64,000 bases of DNA from Yamagishiella unicocca. Taxonomy: Eukaryota; Chlorophyta; Chlorophyceae; Chlamydomonadales; Volvocaceae. The notes beneath the pieces were generated by a model. That model made no database searches. It worked only from the letters and a program-made list of their open reading frames with translations, and was not told the origin of the DNA. The stretch lies in the NCBI GenBank assembly GCA_003116995.1, contig BDSL01000020.1:682001-746000 (forward strand), given 5' to 3'. The first letter of the stretch is position 1, and each line of letters begins with the position of its first letter. Made by a program: the position numbers and the translations under genes. Shown here piece after piece: positions 48,901 to 60,696 of this stretch.

Positions 48901-51900
48901 TGTTAATCATAACAACCTGCACGTTCTCCAGATTGCGCGCACTTAAGCATCGGCTCTCGTTCTAATTGTTCCGGTACACAAGGCTGTGCATAGCCGGGCT
49001 CCCATCAGGTACGGTATGACCATGAATACTTGTAGACTTGAACTGCTGTCCAGAAGTCCCGGCGCTCGTAAATCATTATGGCTCCATGATTTCGCACGGG
49101 GCGCGAGTCATGAACGCGATCATGGCAAAAGCGGCTGATATCTAATCATCGAGGCACCCGGTCATGATCTCGGTTTGCATAAGCACATCCATGTCCCAGT
49201 TGAACGAGTCCAACACCTATAGCATTTACGTTGGGGCATTCGTTGACAGGCTTAGTCAGAGCCCGCATCTTGTTCCGAGGGCCCGCGATGAGTACACACG
49301 TTTTCTTTCATCAGGACGTGCAAGGTTACGCAATTTGTCAACGATTTTAGCCTGACAACATCTTTCGTAGCCTAAAACACTATGGCCCAGTGCCTCAGTG
49401 TCGTGCAGCATCCGCCAAGTGTAAAGGTGGGTATAACCATGTGCCCCACGGGTCAACCGGCGGTGGACGAACACCCGCGACTGACCAATCGGTGGTTCTC
49501 CAGCTCCGACGGCGGCACACAGCTCAGGATGCGGTTGATTCCAGAACAGTCGAGCACTGCCACGGTCTCCGTGTCCAACTCCATTGTGTCCAGATGGCTG
49601 GCATATGACGACACGCCAGGGGCGTCGTGACGTAGCTCGAAGTACTCGGAAACGTGGCCCAAATGCCGCCGACGCAATAGATCAATGGATGTCCGAGTCC
49701 TGGGTGCTGGCGGAGAAATTGCGTCCTGCAGCGAGCACCAAGAAGAAGGCGCCAGCAGATGCGGCTTTGATGCACAGTTATTACACCCCTGCCTGGCAGA
49801 GTAGCACGGTGCCGATCAGTATGCATAGACACTCGGGGTAATGGACGTTACGGAAAGGGCACCGCGTGGGAGTCTATGCAACGTTTCTTCGCACTAGTCG
49901 CCATCGTCACAAGCCGACAATGCCTGGCCAGCGCTCCTAGTACCATACGTCCGCTAGAACGTCTACATGTAACGATGACACCAGCACACAAAGGACGGGC
50001 TGCCCTGACAACTTCTTGCAGACTGGTAACGAAGGTCATATACCACTCTTGACGCGAGCAATGGCGAACTGATCGCACGAGTAACGCTGTATAACAAAGT
50101 GTGCAGCACGCTGTATAACAAAGTGTGCAGCTTGACAGGAAATGGCAACAGACCAGGCACGAAGGTCAGGCCAGTGCCAGTGATGCTACGACACGCGATA
50201 AGGACCACAAATCCTCGCGACTTACCAAAAGTGCATGCGAGCGGCGCCATGACTGGGAAAATGAGGACTCGCTCTTGGCCTCATTTCGTATGCATGGTAG
50301 CCGACCAGCCTGACACTGCACGGTCGCCAGGAAGACGGCAGCCGCGCCGCAAAGTGCAATGACACCAAGCACAGTTGCTACTACACAGTTTACTGCCATT
50401 GCGATATGCGCAGGATCTGGAACAGCCATAAGAGGCGAGATACGCGTTCAAGCTCCTGACCTCACTTAGGAACACTTCTCAATGTTAGCCTTGCTTAGCA
50501 CGTATCTGCGCACATTCAACATTTGACTCGGTGGTGTATGGCTAATAATCGCGTTGAAGTATGTTCATTTGTAGTACAAAACGCAGTACCCATTTGCCCG
50601 CATTCGCTACTGAGGCGAAGAGTTTGACAGACAACTTGTTACGAGCCTCCTAAACGTCTGGACCGTGGAGGTCTAAAACTTCGTCGACATGAGCTGCAGT
50701 CGGTACGGCGCATGGTAGACCAACTAGGCTCATAAGTCATAATTTAGGGTTCCAATATTCCGAAGCCTGAAGCGGGCGAAGGGCGTGCACCGCATGCAGC
50801 ATGTCCCTCACTGCCTCTGCTGCAGGGGCTATGCGCGTAAGGAATGATGGCACGCTAAGGAGATTGGGCCCGATGGGTAGAGCGCGGAAATGAAAAAGGG
50901 AATGTGTCAAAAGCTGGCAAGGCGCAGAACGTGGAAGAGCATTATACAAGGGAGTAGCCAAGCCAAGCCTCGCTCCCTGGCTTTGCGGATGTAGGCCAGG
51001 CTTTCCGGAAGTAAGCCACGCTTTGCAGATGGAAGACTGGCCGTTCGGATGGACGACAGAAGGCACCAACAACATAGGAGCGAGAAGCGGCCCCATCGTC
51101 GTTCATGCACTGACCTGCAACGCGCTGATCCTCGCTTACCCACATCTGAACCTCACGGGTGCCCGTCGTTCTTCTCACAATCACGCGCCTGGCGCACCGA
51201 CAATCGCATACCCCGCCCACAGCAAGCTGTACCCCGTCGACCCAGATAGCGCGCATCGCGAAATCCATAAACACAGCCATTTACGCGCTCAAAAATTTGG
51301 ACGTCGCGTTCAGCGCCAAGTGCATTGCGTGCAGTTGCAGGTGCATGCTTGCCACAAATTCGCCCCAAAACGCATCATGTCAGCACACCACAATGGCGCG
51401 ATAGTTCGCTACGCGCCTACGCCACTCATTCAAACGCAAGCAATACACCTTCCTTCCTTCCAGGTACGTCAGCAGGGTGGCGCGCGCTGAGCTGTTATTG
51501 TACATACATACACCGCTCCCTCAAGAAGCCCGTATGCCCTACACGAACACACATTTCGCCGCGACTCCCAACCTCGCGCCCCATCATTGAGCACTGTAGG
51601 CCAACCCTGGCCAACAACGCGAGCACCTGCAGCACGCAGCCACCTGCCTACTGGGCTCCCGCCACGAGTTATGCCCTCGGGCGGTCATCATTTCCGGCCG
51701 TGGGGCGCCAGCATGTCCGATCCTCTGTACGGCACGTCATACCTATCGGCTCACCATCCAGACGTTGATCGCTGGTCTCACGCCGGCCCGCAACAGGCGA
51801 GGCGAGAGATCACGCGGGGTGTACGGCGCGCCTCAATAAGGCCCTGGACCGACGCTCATGTGCCTCCACCCGCGCCTCTTGTCATCTCCTCGGGCCCCAG

Positions 51901-52348
51901 GGGTATCCGATACGGACTTGGATGATCAAACCGTAAATAACCCCCTCCCAAGCTCACGCTTGTCGTACGACTGTACGAACACGATGCAGCAGCAGCAGCT
52001 GCTGCCCATGAACAACCAAGCCCCTCTGCCTTCGTGGCAGCCCCCTCGAGTGGCGATGCGCAATGAAAAGCCGCGCACGGCACTCTTTGTTTGCACGAGT
52101 CGGCGGCGCTGTGCTCACCGTAGCGCATGAATAGCAGTTAGCCACAGGAGAGTTCCCCACACCGTCTGTTATCCCAAACGAGCATGAAACAAACATCTTC
52201 TGCTCGGTTTCTTACCTTTCAACACCGACCTACAGGTTTCCTCTCATACTCCACACACGGTCTCCTCTCTGCACCGCATACACGCACATGCAAGTGCTGG
52301 CGATGACACCACCGGTTCTACCTCTTGGTCTAGAACCCACTGTAACCG
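45974..52348. other. 6.4-kb gene-poor stretch
   Basis: No gene could be supported. Weak candidates: a minus-strand frame ending at 50737 (RIAPAAEAVRDMLHAVHA near its end) and a plus-strand frame at 51587-51925 (internal ATG 51713, MSDPLYGTSYLSAHHPDVD). Neither has phase-matched exons or a known domain. One family-2 repeat fragment is at 47641-47700. An imperfect approximately 19-bp triplication (GCTTTGCGGATG-type) lies at about 50980-51042. Confidence 0.4.
47641..47700 (+). repeat. Dispersed repeat, family 2 (fragment)
   Basis: CTCCTTCATCTCCATCAGTG, then CCGGCAATGTGCCCGGTGGTTCTGCC. It matches the copy at 59430 but lacks the GTAACGGTTAC end. Confidence 0.6.
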
Positions 52349-52361
52349 TTACAACAACAAC
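52305..52361 (+). repeat. Dispersed repeat, family 2
   Basis: CACCGGTTCTACCTCTTGGTC and AACCCACTGTAACCGTTACA, followed by ACAAC repeats. It overlaps the poly(A) region of the F-box gene. Confidence 0.7.
52349..52353 (-). terminator. TGTAA polyadenylation signal, F-box/WD40-like gene
   Basis: TTACA on plus gives TGTAA on minus, 94 bp past the stop at 52447. The signal lies inside a family-2 repeat, which may therefore supply the poly(A) site. Confidence 0.5.
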
Positions 52362-52446
52362 AACCACCGGCGCACCGTTTTCGCGTGTGCGTGTGCTCGT
52401 GCGTGTCGGCGGCAGGGTGTCCTCGACGGCAGGTGCGGATCCCCAA

Positions 52447-55400
52447 TCACGTGCGCCGCGCCCCGGTGTACGGCACTTCCATGACCCAAGCCTCCTGCGA
52501 CGCCGACATGATGACCAGGTGCCTCGGCGCCGCCAGCAGCTGCACGCTAGCGACACAGCGGCGCACGCGGCTGCTGCCCCCAGCACACGACGCCGCACCA
52601 GCCACCGCCACGTCCGCCGCCGCCGCCGCATCGAAACCACCATCGCCACACAGCACCTGGGGCTGCACCATCCGAACGTGAGCCACTTCTGCCCCTGCTG
52701 CTGCCGCCGCCGTAGCTGCGGCGGCGGGGACCCCTGGACCCTCGGCTTGCGGCTGCTGGCCGTTATCAGCGGCCTCCTGCACTTCCGGTCGCGGCGCCGC
52801 GTCCGGCTGCTGACCCTGCTGCTGCTGCGCAGCAGCCGTCGCGGCCGCCGCGACAGGGGGTGGTGGCAGCACCGCGTCTGCAGGATGCGGCGCCGGCGCC
52901 GCGGCTCCGCCGCTGCCCCGCTGCGCTCCACAACCCATCCCCTGGCCCCGTCCCCGCTCCCGCCCGAGTGCCAGCCCCGCAACCAGGTCGGCGACACGGA
53001 AGGCAAAGAGTCCCGGCCAGGCCAGCGACCCCGGTGCCACCGGGAACTGCAAGCAGCGGAGCAGCAGCATGCCGGCGGTGACGCACAGCTGCAGCGGCTG
53101 GTCCCACTGGAACTGGCTCAGCGGGGGACCGCGAAGCGAGTAGCGCTGGAGCGGGCTCAGCTACCAGGGGGGTGAGGAGGGTGAGGAGGGTGGGGAGGGT
53201 TCAGCTACCAGGGGGGTGAGGAGGGTGAGGAGGGTGAGGAGGGTTCAGCTACCAGGGGGGTGAGGAGGGTGAAGAGGGTGGGGAGGGTTCAGCTACCAGG
53301 GGGGTGAGGAGGGTGGGGAGGGTGAGGAGGGTTCAGCTACCAGGGGGGTGAGGAGGGTGAGGAGGGTGGGGAGGGTTCAGCTACCAGGGGGGTGAGGAGG
53401 GTGGGGAGGGTGAGGAGGGTGATGAAGGTGGGGTTGCAAAGAGTAACCGGTTACCTGTGGGGAGGGTGGGAGCTGGACTGGGGACAAGAAGTGAATTGTG
53501 CGGATGGTGAACCGTCCGGTGGTCCCAACAGGCAGATGCGGCTGCTCCCCTAGGACCGCACGCACGAGCTGACTCACCGTCCTGACCACCACCGCGGGCG
53601 GGGCTCCTGCATCACCACCACCACCAAGACAACTACTACTACCGCCACCACTCCCGCCGGCCGCGCCGACGTTTACGTTCGCGTCACCCTGCCCAGCTGC
53701 TTCATCTGCAGCGGCGGCAGCACCGTCTCGTCGGCCCAGATCCTCGTGCGCTCCTGGACCGCCGCCGCCGCCGCCGCTGCTGGCGGCCGCCAGCGCCACC
53801 AGGTCAACCGCCGCCACCGCGACCTCGAACTCGAGGAAGGAGTTGCCTAGGAAGCAGGGAGATGAGGAAGCCACGAACAAGACGTCGCCCGCCACCAGCA
53901 GCGCCGTGTTGCGCCTGCAGGTGTCGTACATAAAAACACGGCAGCACCCAGGGGAGGGGCAGCAGCTGTGAGGCAGCCCGCAGCTTCGTGTGGTGTAATG
54001 TAGGCACTAAACCGCCACACGTCATCAATCCCACGTTTGCCATGGCTTTCAAGCTCAAGCTCCCGGTTGCGATAGCCCACGTTGCTGGCAACGACGGGCA
54101 ACGAGGGGCAACGTGCTCCGGGACACGGGAGGAGGAGAGGCAACGAGGTACTGCCGCAATTGGAGGGCGGTTCTCGCATGCTGAAGGGTTGGGTTCGACG
54201 GTCGGAAGGGGGGACGAAGGCAGGGGAGGGCGGGGGAGGGGTGGGGAGGGGAGGCACCTCACCTGTCCGTGAAGCCGTGCAGCCAACGGCCGTCACGCGC
54301 CCCACGCAGCTCCACTCCGTCGAAGGAGCGCAGCGCCACCACACCGTGCTGGGCGGACAGGGCCATAGAGCGGGTGGCTGCGGGGGCGAGGGTGCAGGGT
54401 AAGGAGTGTCGGGTAGCAGGTGTTCTGGCAGGTGCGAGGTGTGCTGGGAGATACGAGGTGTTCTGGGAGGTACGAGGTGTTCTGGGAGGTACGAGGTATC
54501 CTGGGAGATACGAGGGCGGAGGCGTGCTGCTGGAGAGTGGGTGGGCACTTGAGGCGTCCAGGGGAGGGCCGCCGGGTGCAGAGAGGTGTGGAAGGGGAAG
54601 ACCCGTGGGTCGGCACAGACTAGGGAAACAAAGGGAGGGGGGCCGGCGAACGGCGGAAGGGAGCCAGCCCAATAGCCGTCTATAGGCCGAGTGTAACGTC
54701 AGTAAGATCCGCAACCTCCGCAAGTCCCGACGTGGCGAAGCACCCAGCGCCCCAATGCACGAGTACTACCACCCATCCATCCACCCACCCACCCACCCAC
54801 CGGTGCACGGGGTCCTCGCTTCCTGTCGTCTCGCCGTAGCCGATTTAGCTTAGCCGCCGAAGGTCAACTTACGACCTTCGGCTTTCGTATTCCCAACCCA
54901 GTTCTCCAGCATGCATCTCAAAACGTCTGTCCTAAATGGTTCTTTCTGGCATCCATGGGTCTTCCTCGAAACCCACCGGTGCTGAGTGTCGGCTTGATAA
55001 GGGCCATCAGGCTGGGTCGTCCGACCCGTGGGTCGGTCCCCACCTCGGGCGCCAGGTCCCACAGCAGCACCTCCCGCCGGTAAGCCACCGCCAGCAGCCC
55101 CTCGTCACCCGCCAGCGCGAGCACGGGGCCCCGGCCGCAGCCCTCCACCGCCGGGAGGGTGCATTCCAGAGTGGCGCGAGCAGAATCCCACACCTGAACC
55201 ACACACATCCGGTATGTAAGGAATGTCCCCTATTCGCTTCTGCGTCTTGAACCAAAAAGCGTTTTGACAAAAAAAACGTATGGTAAGCAACTGTGCTTGC
55301 TTCGTTTCTCCAGGACGCGAGCGATTTCCAACTGCGGTAATTACACATAATGGCACCGCCCCGTCGTGACGCTGGGTGACGTGACGTGACGTGTTGGGAA

Positions 55401-57711
55401 GGCCAGCAAAGCACGGGCATCCTTCTGCTAGCAATGCACAAACGCGCAACCGCCCTGGAGGTCGCGGCTGAAGTGGACGACATGGATCCTACTCGTCCAA
55501 TCCCAGCATCAGCTCCGAAAACCATTCGCCCAATCCCAGCACCAGCTCCGAAAACCATTCGCCCAATCCCAGCACCACCTCCAAAACCTAGCCGGCCACC
55601 CCCCCAACCCGCTCACCAGGACCCGACCATCTGGGTGTCCCGTGGCGACTCGACCCCCGCCACAAGCCGCCACGACCTGCAGCGCAGCGCGCCGCATAAC
55701 AAGCAGTACCGCACATGGGTGGGTCCGCACTTTTTCGGTGGGACCGACTCGGGGCCGGAGGTTCGCGCCTGTCAGCTCTTGGTAATGATTGTTGTAACGG
55801 TTACAGTGGGTTCCAGACCAAGAGGTAGAACCATGGCAGTGGTATAAGGTACAGTGGGTTCCAAAAGACCAAAAGGCAGAACCACCGGGCACTGGAGATG
55901 TGCACCGCTGGAGTGGAGGTCGTCACCGCAGGGGGGGCCGTGAGGTTGCTCCCCACCTCACACACGCACACACGCACACAAACCTGCAGCTTGCACGCTT
56001 CCTCCTCAGTGGGCTTCTCCGCCTCCACCTCCGCCTCCGGCTGCAGATGCGGCTGGCCACCCACAACACCGCGGTCGCCGCCGCCAGCCGCCTCGGTACT
56101 GGACTCCGGCTCCGGCTCCCTCTCCGGCACCGGCACGTGCAAGACCCCCCGACTGCCGCCTCCATCACCATTCCGGACACGGCCTCCATGTGCCGCCGCG
56201 CCGCCGTCTCCCGCAGCTGCACCGCCGACCAGGTTCCTGCGCAAGTCCACAAAGGTCACCCGCTGCTCGCGCTGGTCTAGGACCACCAGCTGGGAGGTGG
56301 CGGCCACATAGGCGCTCCAAGCACCTCGCACGCCATCCAGGCGGGTCGCCCGGGGCGCCAGCTGGCGGGTACCCAGCCAGCGACCCAGCTGCGCCGCCGG
56401 CCTGTGGTAAGAGGGGCAGGTGGAGGGGGGAGGAGCAGGTGGAGGGTATGAGGTATAACCCAGGTGGACGGGGAAGGGAGCAGGGTGGGGGGTATGGGAG
56501 ATAGCCCAGGTGGAGGGGGGAGGGGCAGGTGAAGGGTATGAGAGATAACCCAGGTGGAGGGGGGATACACAAAAGAGCCGGGGGAGGGGGCGAGGGGGCA
56601 GGTAGAGGAAGGCCGAAAACCCCGACACGGCGATGGGGTGCAGCGGAGTCAACTCACGCAAGCGAACGTGCCCGCGTATTAGATAACGTCAACGGCGTGA
56701 TCAACCTGACACCACGATGTAACAAGGCGATCACCTAGGCAGCGGAATGGCCACATCTCATCATTGGCCGGGTCCTCCCAGGACTCGAATAAATACGCGT
56801 ACGGGGCGGGTGCTTGCGGCCATAGGAAAGCGCACTTAACGCTAAAGCTGCAGCAGCGGCAACACATACAGCCCAGGCAACTCTGCCCTAGGGCGCCGCA
56901 GCAACCCCAGAAAGATGACGGACCAGGCCCCAGCCGTGGATCGATGGAGACTGCAGAGCACTTACGTGTCCAACAAGTCGCTTGGCGGCTGCAGCAGATC
57001 CTCGGGCAGAAGCCGCTGCGGCTGCTGATGCCGCCTGGTCGCGTCAAATCGCTGTTGCTGCGGCGCAAGCTCCCGAAATGCTGGCCCTGGATACGGAGCC
57101 AGGAGGGCCGGAGCCTCCGCGCCGAAGCGCGTAGCAGCACCTAGACTGGCTTTCATACAAGCCGCTGTTGCAGCGGATGGCACTGAGGCGCGGCGGTGCT
57201 CTTGTTCCAGGAGCGCGGACCACAACGCCGGGACGGACGCAACGTCACGCCAGAGGCGCGAAACCGCGGCCGCGCGGCCCAGATCCACAGGATCGCCCAA
57301 ACCGCGAAGGACGTGATACACGGCTGCTGTGTTGTGAGAAAGGAGCTGAAGCGGCTGCGGCGGCTGCTTTTCGGCTTGGTCAAGGGAGCGCGTCGCGGCT
57401 GCTCGTGAGGCGACGGATTGCGACCGCAAGGTCAACGGCTCCTCGGCTGCCGAAGAGCCGGCGGGTAGGCGTTGATCACTCGTCATCGCTGGGTTGGCGG
57501 TGGCGAGATAGCATAGCCTGGTGCGTGTCGTTGGTGCAGACGAACTTCCGCTGCTGCCGGGGGGCGCGGGGCGCATAGTTGGGCGCTCGCTTGTCTGACA
57601 CTCACATATTTCCATATGATTCTCGCCATCCAAGCAGCAATATGTGTAGGAGTCATGGAAAGGCGCGTGCGTCGCGTGGGGCGGCGTGAGGGCCGCTCGT
57701 GGGCTGGCCAT
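52447..57711 (-). CDS. F-box and WD40-like repeat protein, about 909 residues
   Basis: Seven phase-matched minus-strand exons: 57711-56966, 56401-55984, 55676-55617, 55193-54977, 54377-54263, 53914-53455 and 53160-52447. Residues about 123-168 look like an F-box (VYHVLRGLGDPVDLGRAAAV, SRLWRDVASVPALWSALL), the module that binds SKP1 in SCF ubiquitin ligases. Later exons read like beta-propeller blades: VVAACGGGRVATGHPDGRVL, and VLALAGDEGLLAVAYRREVL ending LLWDL. The last exon ends VMEVPYTGARRT. By analogy it would recruit a target for ubiquitination; the target is unknown. Long Ala/Gly/Gln-rich insertions interrupt the propeller. The exon 4 to 5 junction uses a donor inside a family-1 repeat, and the exon 7 acceptor sits in a 44-bp tandem repeat. 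ATG 57711 is the first in frame; later Met codons are possible starts. Confidence 0.75.
53157..53430. repeat. 44-bp tandem repeat, six copies, containing a 3' splice site
   Basis: TCAGCTACCAGG recurs at 53157, 53201, 53245, 53289, 53333 and 53377, exactly 44 bp apart. On the minus strand each unit carries a CCCCCTGGTAG|CTGA acceptor. The unit next to exon 7 supplies the acceptor used in the gene model. Confidence 0.95.
54905..54985 (+). repeat. Dispersed repeat, family 1, abutting a splice donor of the F-box gene
   Basis: Longest copy of this family seen outside the 6.9-12.6 kb gene: GCATCTCAAAACGTCTGTCC, then GGCATCCATGGGTCTTCCTC and GAAACCCACC. On the minus strand, the intron of the F-box gene starts with the repeat edge, GTGGGTTTCGAGGAAGACCC. 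Confidence 0.75.
55793..55892 (-). repeat. Dispersed repeat, family 2 (two tandem partial copies)
   Basis: GTTGTAACGGTTACAGTGGG, TTCCAGACCAAGAGGTAGAACC, then a second shorter copy starting TACAGTGGGTTCC. It lies in an intron of the F-box gene. Confidence 0.7.
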
Positions 57712-58129
57712 AAAAATCCTTGTTATACTAAAGAAGAAGAATGATAAGTTGGCTCAAAGCGTGCGTGTGCAGCAGCAGAGATTGTCGCCGCGCGTTTTGC
57801 CACCTGCAGGCTTAAAACGCCAAAATGTACAACAAATCTATGGCAGACGGAAATTCGCACAGCATGGCTCCGTCTAGGAAATATTTGGAAGCGAGGTAGT
57901 CGCATTTCTTAAAAAAGATTCTTTAGCACAGCCCCTGCTTGTGTGCCTCTGCAGGGAACCACCAGCCAGTTTAGTTACAGTACCGGTATTTTGATTTGAG
58001 AACATAGGCGTTGCTTCTTTGCTTTGATAGCTGCGTGCTTTGTGCATAACCATAGCGATTGCTGCGCTCCACCAAAAGCGACTAGCATTTGACCGTTGCG
58101 CACGGCGGCTTTCGGAGAGGTATCTGGAA
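57712..58129. promoter_or_regulatory. Divergent promoter region, F-box gene (-) and half-CXXC gene (+)
   Basis: 418 bp between the two start codons, lower in GC than the flanking exons. A TTAGTATAAC sequence 15-25 bp upstream of the F-box start (minus strand) is a weak TATA-like candidate. Confidence 0.4.
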
Positions 58130-60696
58130 ATGCGCTCCGGACAGGATGACCTGAGCGGTAAGCACGCCCGCCTTACCTGTCGTCACTTTGAGCATTAAAA
58201 GCGGTCTCGTATAGAGTCCTGTGGGAAGCCTCGATGCACCTGGCTTGCTGGTGGCTTGCCTTTCAGGCGTTCCCGATGCGCGCGACGGAGTGCCGACATC
58301 AGAGCAACTGCCTTTACGGCAAGCTGTCTGCACCGACGAAGATCCGAGCAATGGGTGAGCTGCTAAAGATAGGAGGATTCGCTACTGGATCAACGTCATG
58401 TGTATTCGGGCGATGGGTTGCCCCCTTGCGATTCCCACGGGCTGATGGACAGAAAGTTCCCATGTGCGGCACTTACAAGCACTTAAAGCACATATGTGAG
58501 CTCTAAGATTATGCCACAGGGTGCCTGGTCCAAGGCATGCTTTAGCGTGACGTCATCACGCCGCGAGCTCAGGTGTCTCTTGATTTCCGGCAATAATGCT
58601 CCTTCCGGCGATGTCTCTTCACTGCAGGCCCTCCGCGCCAGTCCGCCGTCGGCGCCGCAGCACGCAAACCGCGCAATCCGATGCGGTTGACCTGCTGACA
58701 GGTATGGGCGCAGGGCCCAGGGCCCGCAAGCATACAGACGGAGACGTATAGTGTGAGTCTTGACAAGCCCAACGGGTCCCTGTTTGCTTTCAGACGGCAC
58801 CAGCATGCCTTCAATTTACCAGAACGCCACCCGGGCGCGGATCGCTCCCACCGTAGAGTACTACAACCTGGCAGGAGGTAGGTAGGCGAACCGGGATGCG
58901 ACGGGATCTGTTCTTGGGTCTCTTGCCCGGAGCGGTTGTGACACGCCGTGTTGTGACCAACGCAGATGACGCCTCGGGGGAGGATCAGCCCCATACAAGG
59001 CGGCGACTGGGACAAGGAGCAAACACTACTGCTGGTACCTGTCGGGCTATGGGATGTTGCACCTGAGAGGTGTCGTGGCCATTATGGATGTTCCGTTTCT
59101 GGCGAGTTCATCACTCGTGCATGCGGTGTCGTTGTTGTAACGGTTATAGTGGGTTCCAGACCAAAATGTAGAACCATCGGGCACATCGCCTGACACATCG
59201 CCTGACACTGTGTCGTGGTGCGCAGGCATGGACGAGCAACCCAGGCTGGGCCCATCGTGGCCTCCGAAGTCTACTGACCTCAATATGTTGGGTACGTCTT
59301 GGGCGGGCCCTCTGGTAGGTGCTTATTTCGTTGGGAATCGATCCGCCGTGTAACCGCATAGCCGCACAGCTGTCCAAACGGCCACGTGCACGCGCACCCA
59401 CACTTGGCGACCGGTGTCGGTTTCCGTCTCTTTCATCTCCTTCAGTGCCAGGCGATGTGCCCGATGGTTCTACCTTCTGGTCTGGAACCCACTGTAACGG
59501 TTACTACTACTTGACGAGTGACGCCCTTTGCCGATCGAGATGCACAGTGTTGGCCAGTGTGAGCGTTGCACAGTGTGTGCCGGCCATGCGCTTGCATTGC
59601 TGCCGGCCGCTCAGTCGTCCCGGGACTCCGCTGCTGTTTGTTGCCTTTGGGTGCCATCGCCCTACCTCACGTGCATTGGCGTCATTGCCACGCGCAGGCG
59701 CGCAGGCGCCCGCGGCTGCTGCGCAGCGTTGGCAATCCGTGTCCGCAGCAGGCGCGTCGGACAGCAGGCCACATGCTCCAGTGGGTGCACCACCACGGCA
59801 GCACCGACAACTGCAGCAGCAGCAGCAGCACTGGGATCAGCACATTGATGGGCTGATTGCAAATGGCACTGGTCGCACGCATGGCGCGCGCGGGCGGTAC
59901 AGCAAGCGTAAGTGTGGCATGTGCGGGCCGTGCCTGAACCCGCGCCTCCACCGCAAGTGCGAAAACGCCGTCCAGATGGGCGCGCTGCCGCCCGTGCATG
60001 CATCACGCCAGGTCCAGCATCTGCCCGCCACACAGCAGCTGCTCCCGGCTCGGGCCTTGTCATGGTGTCCCCTGGGCGAAGCGACGGGCGTGCATAACAA
60101 CAAGGTCTCAGCCACAGGTACGGTACTGCTGGCGTGACGGAAGACGGGTGCAGCTCACGGCGGATCTGGATCTGGATCTGGAGCGTATCAGCGGCCCGCC
60201 GCTGCGTGGCGACAGTTCGCGGCACATTCAGGTTTTCCGTTTCCGCAATCCTAACACGGGCGACCTGTACTTCTTCCCGGCGGACGTCCTGCAGCTGGCT
60301 GGCCTGGAGATCGGCACGCCGGCCGCTGCCAAGTCCACCGTCAACACGCTCAACAACTATATGAGCCGCAGCACGCAAGGCGTGTTCAAGCTGACGGCTG
60401 CGGCAGTGGTCGAGCTGAACAAGAAGGCAAAGGCGAGCTTCAAGGGCAGCTATGGCAACGGTTACTTTCGTGGCACCAAGGGCATGCGCGTCCTGACGAA
60501 GGAGCGCGTGTCTCTGCTGCTGGTGAGCAAGTACTACATCAGCCAGGAGCAGGCGGCGCGTGGACTGGCCTGGCTGTCGGCCGCGCCGGCGATTCCGACC
60601 GAAGAGTGGCGGCACAGCGACTGGCAGCTAGGGACCGCTGCTGCTGCTGATGCGGCGGACAATGGCGCGGGCGTGGACGCAGCGGAGGCGACGTGA
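58130..60696 (+). CDS. Protein with a half-CXXC zinc finger and a conserved-looking C-terminal domain, 433 residues
   Basis: Exons 58130-58157, 58267-58354, 58628-58701, 58794-58877, 58966-59034, 59226-59291, 59698-60011 and 60118-60696 join in phase to 434 codons. The N-terminal 130 residues are polar with a basic patch. After a Gln run comes RYSKRKCGMCGPCLNPRLHR, with Cys209, Cys212, Cys215 and Cys224 (C-x2-C-x2-C-x8-C). This equals one half of a CXXC DNA-binding finger. The last exon (residues 242-433) is a compact Gly/Lys-rich domain (VFRFRNPNTGDLYFFPADVL, GSYGNGYFRGTKGMRVL) that I do not recognise. A nuclear DNA-binding role is inferred. The weakest junction is exon 7 to 8, with donor GTCCAG and an intron of 106 nt. 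Exon 6 lies between inverted family-2 repeats, so mobile-element ancestry is possible. Confidence 0.65.
59133..59205 (-). repeat. Family 2 repeat, left arm of an inverted pair
   Basis: GTTGTAACGGTTATAGTGGG, TTCCAGACCAAAATGTAGAACC, ATCGGGCACATCGCCTGACA. The same sequence is inverted at 59430-59516, about 90% alike. Confidence 0.8.
59430..59516 (+). repeat. Family 2 repeat, right arm of an inverted pair
   Basis: TTTCATCTCCTTCAGTGCCA, GGCGATGTGCCCGATGGTTC, TACCTTCTGGTCTGGAACCC, ACTGTAACGGTTACTAC. Together with the left arm it encloses exon 59226-59291 of the half-CXXC gene. Confidence 0.8.

Noticed and set aside
51587..51925. 112-codon plus-strand frame as a possible gene
   Set aside because: It has no ATG at the start, no splice partners, no known domain, and Pro/Arg composition common in random GC-rich frames. 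Listed only as a weak candidate in the gene-poor stretch.
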